A stretch of 64,000 nt of DNA from CALGKJ01 sp049322695 (GCA_049322695.1 JBMORW010000026.1:25138-89137); one strand, 5' to 3'; shown: positions 41,989-51,493, numbered from the stretch's first letter. The notes: generated from the letters alone by a model not told the origin. Program-made: numbers and translations.

Positions 41989-43041
41989 TTATTCAAATAA
42001 TTTTCTCAAGCTTTCTGTATAGGGCTGCCTGAGTACTCCCTTCTCAGTTATTATTGCTGTTATGAGCTCATTCGGTGTCACATCAAAAGCAGGGTTAAAT
42101 ACCTTTACTCCTTCAGGAGCAGTCCTTCTGCCAAAGCCACAGGTTACTTCAGCTTCATTTCTCTCCTCTATCGGAATATCAACACCTGTCTTTGTATCCA
42201 TGTCTATAGTGGATGTAGGCCCTGCAATATAGAAAGGTATATTATGAGCTTTTGCCAATACCGCAAGACCATAGGTTCCTATTTTGTTTGCAGCATCACC
42301 ATTGGCTGCCACTCTGTCACAGCCTACAATTACTGCGTCTATCATCCCTTTTGACATTATCATGGCTGCCATATTGTCGCATATAAGTGTTACATCTATG
42401 CCCGCCTTTAAAAGCTCCCAAGTGGTAAGTCTCGCACCCTGGAGCAGCGGTCTTGTTTCATCTGCAAAAACCTTTATGTCCCAGCCCTTTTCCTTTGCTA
42501 CGTACAAAGGTGCAAGTGCTGTACCATACTGAGCTGTCGCCAGGCCTCCTGCATTACAGTGAGTAAGAACAGTCATGCCATCCTTTAAAAGTGTTAGTGC
42601 ATTATTGCCTATGGCTCTGCACATTTCCTCATCCTCATCCCTTATGTCATCTGCTTCCTGCCGCAGTATGCTCTTTATATCGGTTACTTCCTTATTCTTG
42701 TTCTCCAATGCCACTCTTTCCATTCTGCGTAAAGCCCAGAACAGGTTGACCGCAGTGGGTCTGGAGCTTGCAAGGTAGTCGGAAGACCTCTTGAGCTCGT
42801 TCCAAAAAACATCAAAATCATTGGTGTCAATATCCCTGATGGCTATGTACAATCCATAGGCAGCTGCAATACCTATTGCAGGCGCCCCTCTTACCTTCAA
42901 ATGAAAGATGGCATCCCAGACATCCTCAACCTTATCAAGCTTAATAAATACAGTCTCGCCCGGAAGCCTTGTTTGATCCAGTATGATAAGTTCTCCATTC
43001 TCCATCTTTACAGACTGAATGCTGTTGAATGTATTTTCCAT
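41989..43041 (-). CDS. mtnA: S-methyl-5-thioribose-1-phosphate isomerase
   Basis: A 350-residue member of the eIF2B-like aldose-ketose isomerases; converts methylthioribose-1-phosphate to the ribulose form in methionine salvage. Motifs: KVRGAPAIGIAAAYGLY, LTHCNAGGLATAQYGTALAPLY, ADETRPLLQGARLTTWEL, GCDRVAANGDAANKIGTYGLA. No other salvage gene is next to it, so it may act on a related pentose phosphate. Transcribed alone, against its neighbours. Confidence 0.93.
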   Translation of the reverse strand: MENTFNSIQSVKMENGELIILDQTRLPGETVFIKLDKVEDVWDAIFHLKVRGAPAIGIAAAYGLYIAIRDIDTNDFDVFWNELKRSSDYLASSRPTAVNLFWALRRMERVALENKNKEVTDIKSILRQEADDIRDEDEEMCRAIGNNALTLLKDGMTVLTHCNAGGLATAQYGTALAPLYVAKEKGWDIKVFADETRPLLQGARLTTWELLKAGIDVTLICDNMAAMIMSKGMIDAVIVGCDRVAANGDAANKIGTYGLAVLAKAHNIPFYIAGPTSTIDMDTKTGVDIPIEERNEAEVTCGFGRRTAPEGVKVFNPAFDVTPNELITAIITEKGVLRQPYTESLRKLFE

Positions 43042-43195
43042 AGTTACCTCCCAATATCATAAGCATTACAAATATTATAATAACATATCAGCTCAATATC
43101 ACATACGTTTTTTCAGAAAATCAGTATTGCAAACCAATTTTGTATGCTAAAATATATATGTTCTTTAAGTATTATTTTCTTTGAGAGGTAGAAAT

Positions 43196-44152
43196 ATGAA
43201 TGCTGCTGCAGATAAATATGTTGTTGTTCTAGGAGGAATAAATCTGGATATCAAGGCCAAATCTACTGAAAGGCTTCGGCTTAAGGATTCCAACCCGGGC
43301 ACTGTCAGCTATGCCGCAGGAGGCGTGGGCAGGAATATTGCACACAACTTGGCTCTTCTTGGAGTAGATGTAAAGCTTATGAGCATTGTAGGAAACGACG
43401 ACGAAGGCAGGAGGGTAACGAAGGAGACTACAGCGTCCGGAGTCGATTGTTCAAATATAATGATAGCTGACGGCTTCAAAACAGGCACCTATATTGCACT
43501 TTTGGACAGCACTGGAGAAATGGAGGCAGCAGTATCCAGTATGGAAATCTATTCAATGCTTACAGAGGAGTATATAGATTCTAAGCTTGAACTTCTTAAA
43601 AACGCAGCCTTTATAATATGCGACACCAATATACCTGCAGAAGTAATCCTGCATACAGCAAGACTGGCTACAAGCTGTAACATACCTTTATGCCTGGAGC
43701 CAGTGTCGGCTGCAAAAGCGAGAAAAATCAGGCATAATCTTATTGGGATAACCATGATAACCCCTAATCTTGACGAACTGAAGGAATTGGCTGATTTGGG
43801 CTCAGATGATTTTTCACTTGAAAGGGCGGCATCAAGCATCATAGAAAAGGGAGTAAAATATGTTATAACCACTCTTGGTGAAAATGGTATATGTATTACT
43901 GATATAAACGGAAGCAGATTGCTAAAAAGCTTTGAAACCGAAGTATCCGATGTAACCGGTGCCGGTGATTCACTGACTGCGGGCCTGATATACGGTATGC
44001 TGGAATATGGAAACATCGATGAGGCATGCAGCTGCGGATTGGCTGCTGCCGCAATCACTGTGGCATGCAAAGCAACTGTAAGTCCGGAGCTTTCATTGAC
44101 AGCTATATCGAAAGTTATTGGCAGCAAAAAGTATAAAGGCAGCCGGGATTAA
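43196..44152 (+). CDS. psuK: PfkB-family kinase, probable pseudouridine kinase
   Basis: A 318-residue ribokinase-fold sugar kinase: GGINLDIKAKS, YAAGGVGRNIAHNLALLGVDV and the DVTGAGDSLTAGLIYGM active-site motif with the catalytic Asp. The proximity to psuG supports pseudouridine kinase, which makes the PsuG substrate. ATG 43196 is preferred (GAGAGGTAG). It converges with folD, overlapping its 3' end by four bases. Confidence 0.85.
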   Translation: MNAAADKYVVVLGGINLDIKAKSTERLRLKDSNPGTVSYAAGGVGRNIAHNLALLGVDVKLMSIVGNDDEGRRVTKETTASGVDCSNIMIADGFKTGTYIALLDSTGEMEAAVSSMEIYSMLTEEYIDSKLELLKNAAFIICDTNIPAEVILHTARLATSCNIPLCLEPVSAAKARKIRHNLIGITMITPNLDELKELADLGSDDFSLERAASSIIEKGVKYVITTLGENGICITDINGSRLLKSFETEVSDVTGAGDSLTAGLIYGMLEYGNIDEACSCGLAAAAITVACKATVSPELSLTAISKVIGSKKYKGSRD

Positions 44153-45003
44153 ATCCCAAGCTGCTTTCTTGTAGCCCTTACAATATTGCTGAAAAGCAAT
44201 GCTGTTGTAACAGAACCAATACCCCCGGGGACAGGAGTTATCCTTCCCGCTGTTTCATAAACATCATCATAGTCCACATCACCGCAAAGCTTTCCGTTTT
44301 CATCAGTGTTTATACCTACATCTATAATAACTGCACCAGGCTTAACATACTCTCTGGTAATGAAATTTGCCTTACCAAGAGCTGCCACCAGTATATCTGC
44401 CCTTGATGTTATTTCCTTTAAGTTCTTTGTTTTTGAATGGCATATTGTTACAGTAGCATCCTCCTTTAAAAGCATCATACTCAAAGGTCTGCCTACCACC
44501 ATGCTGCGTCCAAGTACAACTGCATTTTTACCTTCCATTTCTATATTATAGTACTTCATAATCTCTATTACTGCAGCGGGAGTACATGGGACTATACCGT
44601 CGGTTTCCCCCTCAAACACCTTGGATAAGCTTACCGGATTCATGCTTTCTATATCCTTCTTATGATCAATAACATATTTGATTTTCACTTCATCCAGCTG
44701 CTTAGGCAAGGGCCTGAATATCATATATCCATGGATATCCTCATCCTCATTTAGTATCTTTATGTACTTTACAAAGCTGTTCATATTGATGCTGTCCGGT
44801 AAAATATATGACTTTACTTCAATACCAACCTCAGAACAGGATTTAATGATAGATTTTTCATAGGTAATGTCATCAGCATTATCACCTATTCTGACAATAG
44901 CCATGGTTGGAACTACTCCAATAGACCTCAGCTTGGAGCATTCAGCTTTTACTCTTTCCTTTACAAAAAGAGCAACCTCTTTTCCTTTTAAGGCTTTCTC
45001 CAC
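44149..45003 (-). CDS. folD: Methylenetetrahydrofolate dehydrogenase/cyclohydrolase
   Basis: A 284-residue bifunctional one-carbon enzyme. Motifs: YEKSIIKSCSEVGIEV (YxxxK catalytic region), IHGYMIFRPLPKQLDE, VLGRSMVVGRPLSMMLL and VTPVPGGIGSVTTALLFSN. Start at GTG 45003 because GGAGG precedes it; a longer frame from 45024 has no site. The variant MIFRPLP replaces the more usual VQLPLP. DUF503 gene lies 17 bases upstream. Confidence 0.93.
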   Translation of the reverse strand: MEKALKGKEVALFVKERVKAECSKLRSIGVVPTMAIVRIGDNADDITYEKSIIKSCSEVGIEVKSYILPDSINMNSFVKYIKILNEDEDIHGYMIFRPLPKQLDEVKIKYVIDHKKDIESMNPVSLSKVFEGETDGIVPCTPAAVIEIMKYYNIEMEGKNAVVLGRSMVVGRPLSMMLLKEDATVTICHSKTKNLKEITSRADILVAALGKANFITREYVKPGAVIIDVGINTDENGKLCGDVDYDDVYETAGRITPVPGGIGSVTTALLFSNIVRATRKQLGI

Positions 45004-45020
45004 TTTATTCCTCCTTTGTA

Positions 45021-45302
45021 TCACAATATTTCGATATTAAAATTTATTACCTCCAGCATACATTCATCCTCTAAATATTCAATAATGGAATGAATGACAC
45101 TGTTTGCATGAACAGAGTTATTGGAAACATACGCAATACCAAGCTCAGTGCTTTTCCATATATCATTCAGATCAGTTTCGGCTATAGAGACATTATACTT
45201 CCTTTTTATCTTGTCAATTATACTCTTAACTATACTGCGCTTTTCCTTCAGTGAGTTCACTGTCCTGAGCATTATCCTGACAGTGCATGTTCCAACTATC
45301 AT
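45021..45302 (-). CDS. DUF503 (YlxP-like) protein
   Basis: A 93-residue protein of the DUF503 family: TVRIMLRTVNSLKEKRSIVKSIIDKIKRKYNVSIAETD and LGIAYVSNNS. In many Firmicutes the family is encoded beside ribosome-maturation genes (rbfA); here it leads folD. Ferredoxin-like fold expected; the function is not established. Confidence 0.85.
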   Translation of the reverse strand: MIVGTCTVRIMLRTVNSLKEKRSIVKSIIDKIKRKYNVSIAETDLNDIWKSTELGIAYVSNNSVHANSVIHSIIEYLEDECMLEVINFNIEIL

Positions 45303-45491
45303 ATTGATTCACCTATACAATCTATATTAAAATACAAATCCGGTATAATTTTTATATAGTTTCAATTATAGCATATTTCATACCTAAAACTTCTATATAC
45401 GCAAGCAAAATTTGAAACATTTTTTTAATATTTCTATATTTATGCATTGTGATATAATATTGGTATTAGCTATACGTTGGGAGGGTAAATA

Positions 45492-46601
45492 TTGAATATA
45501 GAAAGACTTATTAATGAGTTCATTGAAATGGTGCAAATACCAAGTCTGTCACTTAAGGAAAAAGAGTTTTCCAATGTGCTGATTAACAAGCTGAAAGAGC
45601 TTGGCATGGAGGTTTATGTAGACAATGCCGGAGAAAAATGCGGGGGAAATACCGGAAATGTAATTGCAAAGCTAAAGGGCACCGCAAACGTACCGCCTGT
45701 ACTTTTTGGCGCGCATATGGATACTGTTACTCCCGGAGAGAAAATTAAGCCACAGATAAAGGACGGAGTAATCTACAGCGACGGTACAACAATACTTGGA
45801 GCAGATGATAAGGCCGGTATTGCAGCCATACTTGAAGCCATAAGGCACATAAAGGAAAACAACATACCTCACGGTGATATCGAGTTAGCTTTTACAATTG
45901 CCGAGGAAGGCGGCCTATATGGAGCAAAGTATCTGGACTATTCAAAGATTAGTTCTAAGACAGCCTTCATATTGGACAGCAGCGGTGAAATAGGGGATGT
46001 TATAATCCAGGGACCAGCTCAGATGAAGATATATACTACAATAAAAGGCAGAGCAGCCCATGCCGGTGTTTCTCCCGAATCAGGCATCAGTGCAATTCAA
46101 GTAGCCGCCAGAGCAGTAAACAGTATGAAGCTGCTCAGAATCGACGAGGAAACTACCGCTAATGTCGGAGTGATAACCGGAGGAACAGCAACTAATATTG
46201 TTTGTGATTCTGTATACATGCGATTTGAAGCAAGAAGTCTTAAAAAGGAAAAGGCAGAAGCCCAGATACAGCATATGGTTGAATGTATCGAAAATGCTTG
46301 CAGGGATTTTTCTACAACTGCTGATATTGAAATAGAACACAGCTATCCTGCCTTTAAGGTAGAAGCTGATACAGACATCATTAAGCTTGTTGATTCAGCC
46401 GTAAAGAATATAGGCATGACTCCCCAATACAGATCTACAGGCGGCGGCAGTGACACAAATGTGTTCAACGGCAACGGTATAAGCGCCGTAACTCTTGCAA
46501 TAGGTATGAACAATGTACATACAACCAACGAAAACATAGCTATAAACAGTATAGTCAAATCAGCAGAACTGGTTGCGGCTATAATACAACAAATGATATA
46601 A
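45492..46601 (+). CDS. M20-family metallopeptidase, tripeptidase T-like
   Basis: A 369-residue di-zinc aminopeptidase/deacetylase-type enzyme. Motifs: FGAHMDTVTPG (first metal ligand), TILGADDKAGIAAILEAI, ELAFTIAEEGGLYGAKYLD (catalytic Glu-Glu), a dimerisation domain with GRAAHAGVSPESGISAIQVAARAV, and a C-terminal ligand in NVHTTNENIAI. Resembles PepT2-like proteins annotated as peptidase T. The start is the TTG at 45492, behind GGGAGGGTAAATA. Confidence 0.9.
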   Translation: MNIERLINEFIEMVQIPSLSLKEKEFSNVLINKLKELGMEVYVDNAGEKCGGNTGNVIAKLKGTANVPPVLFGAHMDTVTPGEKIKPQIKDGVIYSDGTTILGADDKAGIAAILEAIRHIKENNIPHGDIELAFTIAEEGGLYGAKYLDYSKISSKTAFILDSSGEIGDVIIQGPAQMKIYTTIKGRAAHAGVSPESGISAIQVAARAVNSMKLLRIDEETTANVGVITGGTATNIVCDSVYMRFEARSLKKEKAEAQIQHMVECIENACRDFSTTADIEIEHSYPAFKVEADTDIIKLVDSAVKNIGMTPQYRSTGGGSDTNVFNGNGISAVTLAIGMNNVHTTNENIAINSIVKSAELVAAIIQQMI

Positions 46602-46620
46602 ATTAAAGGAAGTGGGATTA

Positions 46621-47163
46621 ATGTTTACGGGTGAGAGAATCAACCTGAGACCTCAGAAGAAAGAGGATTCCGAGCTGGTAGTTCAATATCAGTCAGATCC
46701 TGATGTTCTCGACAACTATTATATGAGCATGAGCATACCTCCAATTAAGGACTTTGTCGACCACTGGTATGAAAGAAGTACAAGCAATCAGGATGGCTTC
46801 AGCTTTGCAATTGAGACCAAAGAAGGTCTCTATATCGGCGGATGCTTTACCATGTGGCTGAACTGGAAAAACGGCACTACCTACTTTGCTATTTACATTG
46901 GTCATCCTGACTATAGGAGCAAGGGTTATGGTACTGAGGCTTTGAAGCTTTTTCTAAATTTCCTTTTCAATGAACTGGGCTTAAGAAAGGTGAAGCTGAA
47001 TGTGTTTGGCTTTAACAAAAGAGCAATCAGAAGCTATGAGAAGGTCGGTTTCAGGCTGGAAGGAATCAACAAAAGCGAACTATACCGCAATGGAGAATAT
47101 CATGATACTTATGTAATGAGCATTTTCCGCGAGGACTATAACGGGGGTGAGTGCAAATGCTAA
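46621..47163 (+). CDS. GNAT-family N-acetyltransferase (RimJ-like)
   Basis: A 180-residue acetyltransferase: RINLRPQKKEDSELVVQYQSDPDVLDNYY, acetyl-CoA site IGHPDYRSKGYGTEALKLFLNFLFNELG and the LRKVKLNVFGFNKRAIRSYEKVGFRLEG tail typical of RimJ/RimL-like enzymes. ATG 46621 follows AAAGGAAGTG. It overlaps the next GNAT gene by seven bases; the two are an operon and probably paralogues. Confidence 0.88.
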   Translation: MFTGERINLRPQKKEDSELVVQYQSDPDVLDNYYMSMSIPPIKDFVDHWYERSTSNQDGFSFAIETKEGLYIGGCFTMWLNWKNGTTYFAIYIGHPDYRSKGYGTEALKLFLNFLFNELGLRKVKLNVFGFNKRAIRSYEKVGFRLEGINKSELYRNGEYHDTYVMSIFREDYNGGECKC

Positions 47164-47678
47164 ATGGCAAATTGGTTAGGCTTAGGCACCAGTCCTTTGC
47201 TGACCAGGCGATTATTGCTGATTTTTTGAACAAGGAACATATCATGGAAGTAAGGGGTTATGAAACTCCAAGATTTACATATAGAGAGCAGCTCGAGAAA
47301 AAATATAAGGAACGCTTTGAAAGGCACAACGATAATGATTTTCATCTCATTATAGAAACATCGGATGGAAAGGTAATAGGTGCTATTGGTGTAGATTTCG
47401 TATTCTGGAAAAACGGTTTCGCATATATGTACCAGTATATAGGAGATACAGAATATCTTAGCGGCGGATATCGTGAAGAGGCAATTAGGCTTTTTACCGA
47501 GTTTGCATTCTTGGAAGGAAATATAAGGAAAATCAAGACATCAGTTCCTTCAAATGATCTGTCAAGCATGGAAGCCTTCAAGGCTGCAGGCTATGAAATC
47601 GAAATCACACATGTCAAGGATGTACTTGTTCATGGAAAATACATCGATGTGTATGAGATGGTGAAGTTTAATAAATAA
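47157..47678 (+). CDS. Second GNAT-family N-acetyltransferase
   Basis: A 173-residue acetyltransferase-like protein (LVRLRHQSFADQAIIADFLN, YQYIGDTEYLSGGYREEAIRLFTEFAF, SSMEAFKAAGYEIE). The acetyl-CoA loop is weak: SGGYREEA in place of the usual R/QxxGxG/A, so activity is uncertain. ATG 47157 follows GGGGGTGAG and overlaps the end of the first GNAT gene. Confidence 0.8.
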   Translation: MLNGKLVRLRHQSFADQAIIADFLNKEHIMEVRGYETPRFTYREQLEKKYKERFERHNDNDFHLIIETSDGKVIGAIGVDFVFWKNGFAYMYQYIGDTEYLSGGYREEAIRLFTEFAFLEGNIRKIKTSVPSNDLSSMEAFKAAGYEIEITHVKDVLVHGKYIDVYEMVKFNK

Positions 47679-47754
47679 TATATTGCTGATAGTCTATAGC
47701 TTATAGGCTTTGGCTACCAGCCTCAGGCCACAGGCTTTTAGTAAGCCTGCCAAG

Positions 47755-47785
47755 CAAAAAAGCAGTCCATTTAGGGCTGCTTTTA
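47755..47785. terminator. Bidirectional terminator
   Basis: AAAAAAGCAG-N10-CTGCTTTT between the convergent GNAT (plus) and MutT (minus) genes. Repeated GGCTTTxGGCTA-like runs precede it at 47695-47750. Confidence 0.8.
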
Positions 47786-48175
47786 GTTTATCAAGTTTCC
47801 TTTTTTCAGCTTATCTACTATTGGAAGATCTGCAGGTGTGAAATCGTACATGTCAAGCTCCTGCTTTGATACCCATTTAAAATCATTGCACTCTATGGCA
47901 GCTCCACTACCCCCTATCAGCCTGCTGATAAACACAAACATTTTCATTTTTCTTCCCTTATAATCAAAGTTTATGACATTATACAGTTCCAGCGGCCTAA
48001 CCTCCATGGCCAGCTCTTCCTTAATCTCCCTTATTATACATTCTTCGGGTGTCTCACCTTTTTCAAGCTTTCCACCGGGAAACTCCCATTTGAGTTCATA
48101 GTTGCAGCCCGTTTGCCTCTGTGCAATCAGTACTTTATTATTATCAATAATGACTGCTGCCGTTACTATTGTCAT
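47783..48175 (-). CDS. MutT-type NUDIX hydrolase (8-oxo-dGTP diphosphatase-like)
   Basis: A 130-residue NUDIX protein with an intact box GGKLEKGETPEECIIREIKEELAMEV and a leading AAVIIDNNKVLIAQRQTGCNYELKWEFPGG, as in MutT. ATG 48175 has GGAG at good spacing; ATG 48193 is an alternative. Single-gene unit. Confidence 0.88.
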   Translation of the reverse strand: MTIVTAAVIIDNNKVLIAQRQTGCNYELKWEFPGGKLEKGETPEECIIREIKEELAMEVRPLELYNVINFDYKGRKMKMFVFISRLIGGSGAAIECNDFKWVSKQELDMYDFTPADLPIVDKLKKGNLIN

Positions 48176-48444
48176 ATAAACTGCTCCATTCATGTTTTCT
48201 TTTATTTTATCTTCTGTTTGAAATGTTATTCATTGACAAGCCTAATAAGTGAAAATCGTACTAATATCGGATAAAAAAATGCTGTTTTTAAGGAACGGCA
48301 GCTGATAAAATATAGCTATGGCTATAGAAAGTACAAAAAACTGAATTTATTGCAACAAAGTGCTCTCTTAAATATTCGTCCCTAGACATCATAATATAAG
48401 TTCTCCAGCTGAACCTTTTAAAGAATCGGGGTGATTTTATAAAT

Positions 48445-49605
48445 ATTAAAACCAGACTCGAAATAGTATATTTTTTATTTTACAGCAGCCTTGCATGCTA
48501 TTTCCCATTCCTGACTGTTTTTTTTCTTGACAGGAAGCTTACATATGTACAGATAGGAATAATATATGCGGTTCAAGCCCTGGTAAGTATTATAGCCCAA
48601 CCGCTGTGGGGATATGCTGCAGATAAGTATCTGGGCAAGAAAAAGACTGTACTGATCAATTTGCTTTGCTGCTCCATAACTGTTTTTCTGTTTATTCCCG
48701 CAGGCAGCTTCGTTGCAATAGCAGCAGCGGTTGGGATACTCATAGCTTTTCAGTGCTCTATAACGCCTATAAGTGACTCCTTGAGCTATGACATAATAGA
48801 ACAAAATCCAAAGCTTCAATTCGGCAAGATACGCCTTGTAGGCTCCATAAGCTTTGCAATTGTTGCTCTGGCATTAGGTAAAGCAATACAATACATTGGC
48901 ATAAACTTTTCATTCATAATGTATTCAATTTTTATGCTGGGTACTTTCTTTATTCTTTTCGGAATAAAGCATAAAGAAAGCTCAAGTATGGAGCGTCCTA
49001 ACCTGAAAGATCTGGTTGATGTAATAAAAAACCTTAAGTTTTCTATTTTTCTAATATCTGTAATGCTTGTCAATATCATGCTGGGAGCACATGGCAGCTA
49101 TATAACCGTACTTATCGAAAAAACCGGCGGCAATGTCTCAAGCATAGGCTTTGTATGGTTTGCACAGGCCATAAGCGAACTGCCGCTTTTCTTCATAGGA
49201 AACAGACTGATTAAAAAATACGGCGAACTTAATATTTATAATGCTGCGGTATTGATGTATGTAGTCAGAATGTATCTGAGCTCAATATGCAGCGATTATA
49301 ATGCAGTCATCTCAATACAACTGATGCAGAGTATAACATATCCCATATATCTTTTAAGCATTATGCAGTATGTGAATAAGGAGGTTCCCAGTAAGATAAA
49401 AGCTTCCGGTATGACAATGATGTCAGCCTTAGGCTTTGGTTTGGGCGGCTTTATAGGAAGTATTGCGGGTGGAAGCATACTACAGAGCTTTGATGTGTTT
49501 GTACTTTATAAAGCCATAACAGCTGTCTGTGCAGCTGCATTTGTTGTAGGTATGCTGCTAAAGTATAAAGAATATATCCAAGAAAAAAGAACGTTCCTGC
49601 CATAA
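48445..49605 (+). CDS. MFS transporter of the nucleoside-symporter-like group, non-canonical start
   Basis: About 386 residues, twelve hydrophobic helices (LEIVYFLFYSSLACYFPFLTVFF through the C-terminal VYILLKAITAV-type helix), with the loop 2-3 motif GYAADKYLGKKK. The frame has no ATG, GTG or TTG until 48661, which would remove two helices, although strong homology-like sequence begins at about 48445. GGGGTGAT at 48428-48435 is followed by ATA (48439) and ATT (48445) in frame; I place the start at ATT, giving M-KTRLEIVY. A TAA lies upstream in frame near 48390. Substrate unknown. It converges with pckA over a shared terminator. Confidence 0.8.
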   Translation: MKTRLEIVYFLFYSSLACYFPFLTVFFLDRKLTYVQIGIIYAVQALVSIIAQPLWGYAADKYLGKKKTVLINLLCCSITVFLFIPAGSFVAIAAAVGILIAFQCSITPISDSLSYDIIEQNPKLQFGKIRLVGSISFAIVALALGKAIQYIGINFSFIMYSIFMLGTFFILFGIKHKESSSMERPNLKDLVDVIKNLKFSIFLISVMLVNIMLGAHGSYITVLIEKTGGNVSSIGFVWFAQAISELPLFFIGNRLIKKYGELNIYNAAVLMYVVRMYLSSICSDYNAVISIQLMQSITYPIYLLSIMQYVNKEVPSKIKASGMTMMSALGFGLGGFIGSIAGGSILQSFDVFVLYKAITAVCAAAFVVGMLLKYKEYIQEKRTFLP

Positions 49606-49627
49606 GGCCGAACGTTCTATGTTTTTT
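49588..49627. terminator. Bidirectional terminator between MFS gene and pckA
   Basis: AGAACGTTC-N13-GAACGTTCT, with A-rich and T-rich flanks. Confidence 0.88.
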
Positions 49628-51179
49628 ATGCTTGTGGTCCTGCATTTCTTATTTCTTCGGATACTCCCTTAAACTTTTCAAAGTTATCCATGAAATCCTT
49701 GGCCAGCTTTTTAGCCATTCTGTCAAACTCTTCCTTGTTCTCCCAAACATTTCTGGGATTTAGTACTTCAGCGGGTACTCCAGGACATTCCTTAGGAATG
49801 GCCACTTTAAAAATCGGATCGTTTTCAAACGCCGCATTATCAAGCTGTCCGCTTATTGCTGCATTAACCATCGCTCTTGTGTATGGAAGCTTCATCCTCT
49901 TTCCAACTCCATACTGTCCTCCGCTCCAGCCTGTGTTTACCAGATAAACCTTTGCATTATGCTCATCAATCTTTTTACCGAGAAGCTCAGCATAAACCTG
50001 TGGTCTTAATGGCATGAAAGGAGCTCCGAAGCAGGTTGAGAATGTAGCTGTCGGCTCTACTATTCCCCTCTCTGTTCCTGCAAGCTTACTTGTATAACCT
50101 GCCATGAAGTGATACATGGCTTGCTCCTTGGTAAGTCTTGCTACTGGAGGTAATACTCCCGTAGCATCAGCTGTCAGGAATACTATGGTAGACGGATTGC
50201 CTCCGGTACCTTCTTCAACTGCATTGTCTATATATGTTACTGGGTAGCCTGCACGTGTGTTCTCAGTAAGCTGCTCACTGTCATAATCTGCAGTACCGGT
50301 TTCTTCATCACATACGACATTCTCAAGCACAGTACCAAATCTTATAGCATTCCATATCTGAGGTTCATTTTCCTTTGAAAGCTTTATACACTTTGCATAG
50401 CAGCCTCCCTCGAAATTGAAAACACCATTCTTAGTCCAGCCATGCTCGTCATCACCTATAAGCCTTCTTCCTTTATCTGCTGACAAAGTAGTCTTTCCTG
50501 TGCCGGAAAGCCCGAAAAACAAAGCCACGTCCCCTGCTTCTCCTACGTTTGCAGAGCAGTGCATGGGCATTACACCCTTAAATGGAAGTATATAATTCAT
50601 AACGGTGAAAATGGATTTTTTTATTTCTCCGCAGTATTTTGTACCACCTATCAACACTATCCTTTTTTCAAAGTCCAGTATAATATATGCCTCAGAGTTA
50701 GTCCCGTCTTTTTCAGGATCTGCCGTACATCCAGGAGCTGCTATTACAGTGAACTCAGGCTCAAAGTTTTCCAGCTCTCCTGCCTTCGGCTTGATGAACA
50801 CCTGCTGGGCAAACAGGTTTTGGAATGCGTATTCATTGATAACTCTTATAGGCATTCTGTATTCTTTGTCTGCTCCAACAAATCCGTCAAAAACATATAC
50901 ATTCTTATCCTTTAGATAATGAGTTATCTTACTATACAGATTATCAAACTTTTTGACATCTATAGGTACATTTATCTTGCCCCAGTTTATATGTTCTGTT
51001 ACGGACGGGCTGTCGACTATAAATCTGTCTGAAGGCGATCTGCCGGTATACTTGCCTGTACTTACACTTAAAGCTCCAGTATCAGTAAGATAAGCTCCTT
51101 CATTTTTCAGTGCATGCTCGACCAGTTTGCCGACGGAAAGATTCCTGTACATCTTTCTGCCGAAGTTTTGTAAATCCAA
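49626..51179 (-). CDS. pckA: Phosphoenolpyruvate carboxykinase (ATP)
   Basis: A 517-residue enzyme converting oxaloacetate and ATP to PEP, CO2 and ADP, or the reverse in some anaerobes. Motifs: TGKYTGRSPSDRFIVD, GLSGTGKTTLSAD (P-loop), RRLIGDDEHGW, FNFEGGCYAKCI and FLTADATGVLPPVARL. Start at TTG 51179, four bases after GGGGGTGG; the frame is open upstream to 51374 but the extra residues are not conserved-looking. A leader hairpin lies at 51245-51282. Confidence 0.95.
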   Translation of the reverse strand: MDLQNFGRKMYRNLSVGKLVEHALKNEGAYLTDTGALSVSTGKYTGRSPSDRFIVDSPSVTEHINWGKINVPIDVKKFDNLYSKITHYLKDKNVYVFDGFVGADKEYRMPIRVINEYAFQNLFAQQVFIKPKAGELENFEPEFTVIAAPGCTADPEKDGTNSEAYIILDFEKRIVLIGGTKYCGEIKKSIFTVMNYILPFKGVMPMHCSANVGEAGDVALFFGLSGTGKTTLSADKGRRLIGDDEHGWTKNGVFNFEGGCYAKCIKLSKENEPQIWNAIRFGTVLENVVCDEETGTADYDSEQLTENTRAGYPVTYIDNAVEEGTGGNPSTIVFLTADATGVLPPVARLTKEQAMYHFMAGYTSKLAGTERGIVEPTATFSTCFGAPFMPLRPQVYAELLGKKIDEHNAKVYLVNTGWSGGQYGVGKRMKLPYTRAMVNAAISGQLDNAAFENDPIFKVAIPKECPGVPAEVLNPRNVWENKEEFDRMAKKLAKDFMDNFEKFKGVSEEIRNAGPQA

Positions 51180-51412
51180 AATGCCACCCCCATAAATTTT
51201 GTGAAAAACACCATAAGATATGTATAAATACATTAAACCCGTTTGACAGCAGCTTATTGTAGCAAAATCAAAGTCTGCTGTCTCATTGTACATATTGTAT
51301 TTTGTACACAATATATTATATATCATAATATATAAATGTGCTACATTTTTTATGTTATTTTGGTTATTTATCACACATTTTTCACATATTGGTCTATTAT
51401 TTGTATTGTTTC
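51180..51412 (-). promoter_or_regulatory. pckA leader region with 8-bp stem
   Basis: A+T-rich region with several TATAAT-like boxes (for example around 51310-51325). On the minus strand GACAGCAG-N22-CTGCTGTC (51282-51245) forms a stem between the putative promoter and the TTG start. It could be an RNA control element or an operator. No known riboswitch class was recognised. Confidence 0.35.
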
Positions 51413-51458
51413 AAAAAAAATAATAAGAGTATCTCAATTTTCTGAAATCCTCTTATTA
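51413..51458 (-). terminator. Terminator after the YitT-family gene
   Basis: Minus-strand AATAAGAG...CTCTTATT followed by ATTTTTTTTG. Confidence 0.8.
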
Positions 51459-51493
51459 ATAGTATTTTTAAAGATTATAAGCAAAAAAAGCTA

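Noticed and set aside
41989..43041. mtnA as a translation initiation factor eIF2B subunit
   Set aside because: The isomerase motifs (HCNAGGLAT and GCDRVAANGDAANKIGTY) mark the MtnA branch of the superfamily.
47695..47750. GGCTTT/GGCTA repeats near the GNAT-MutT border as a CRISPR array
   Set aside because: Only short imperfect repeats, no spacers; no CRISPR array or cas gene was seen anywhere in the window.
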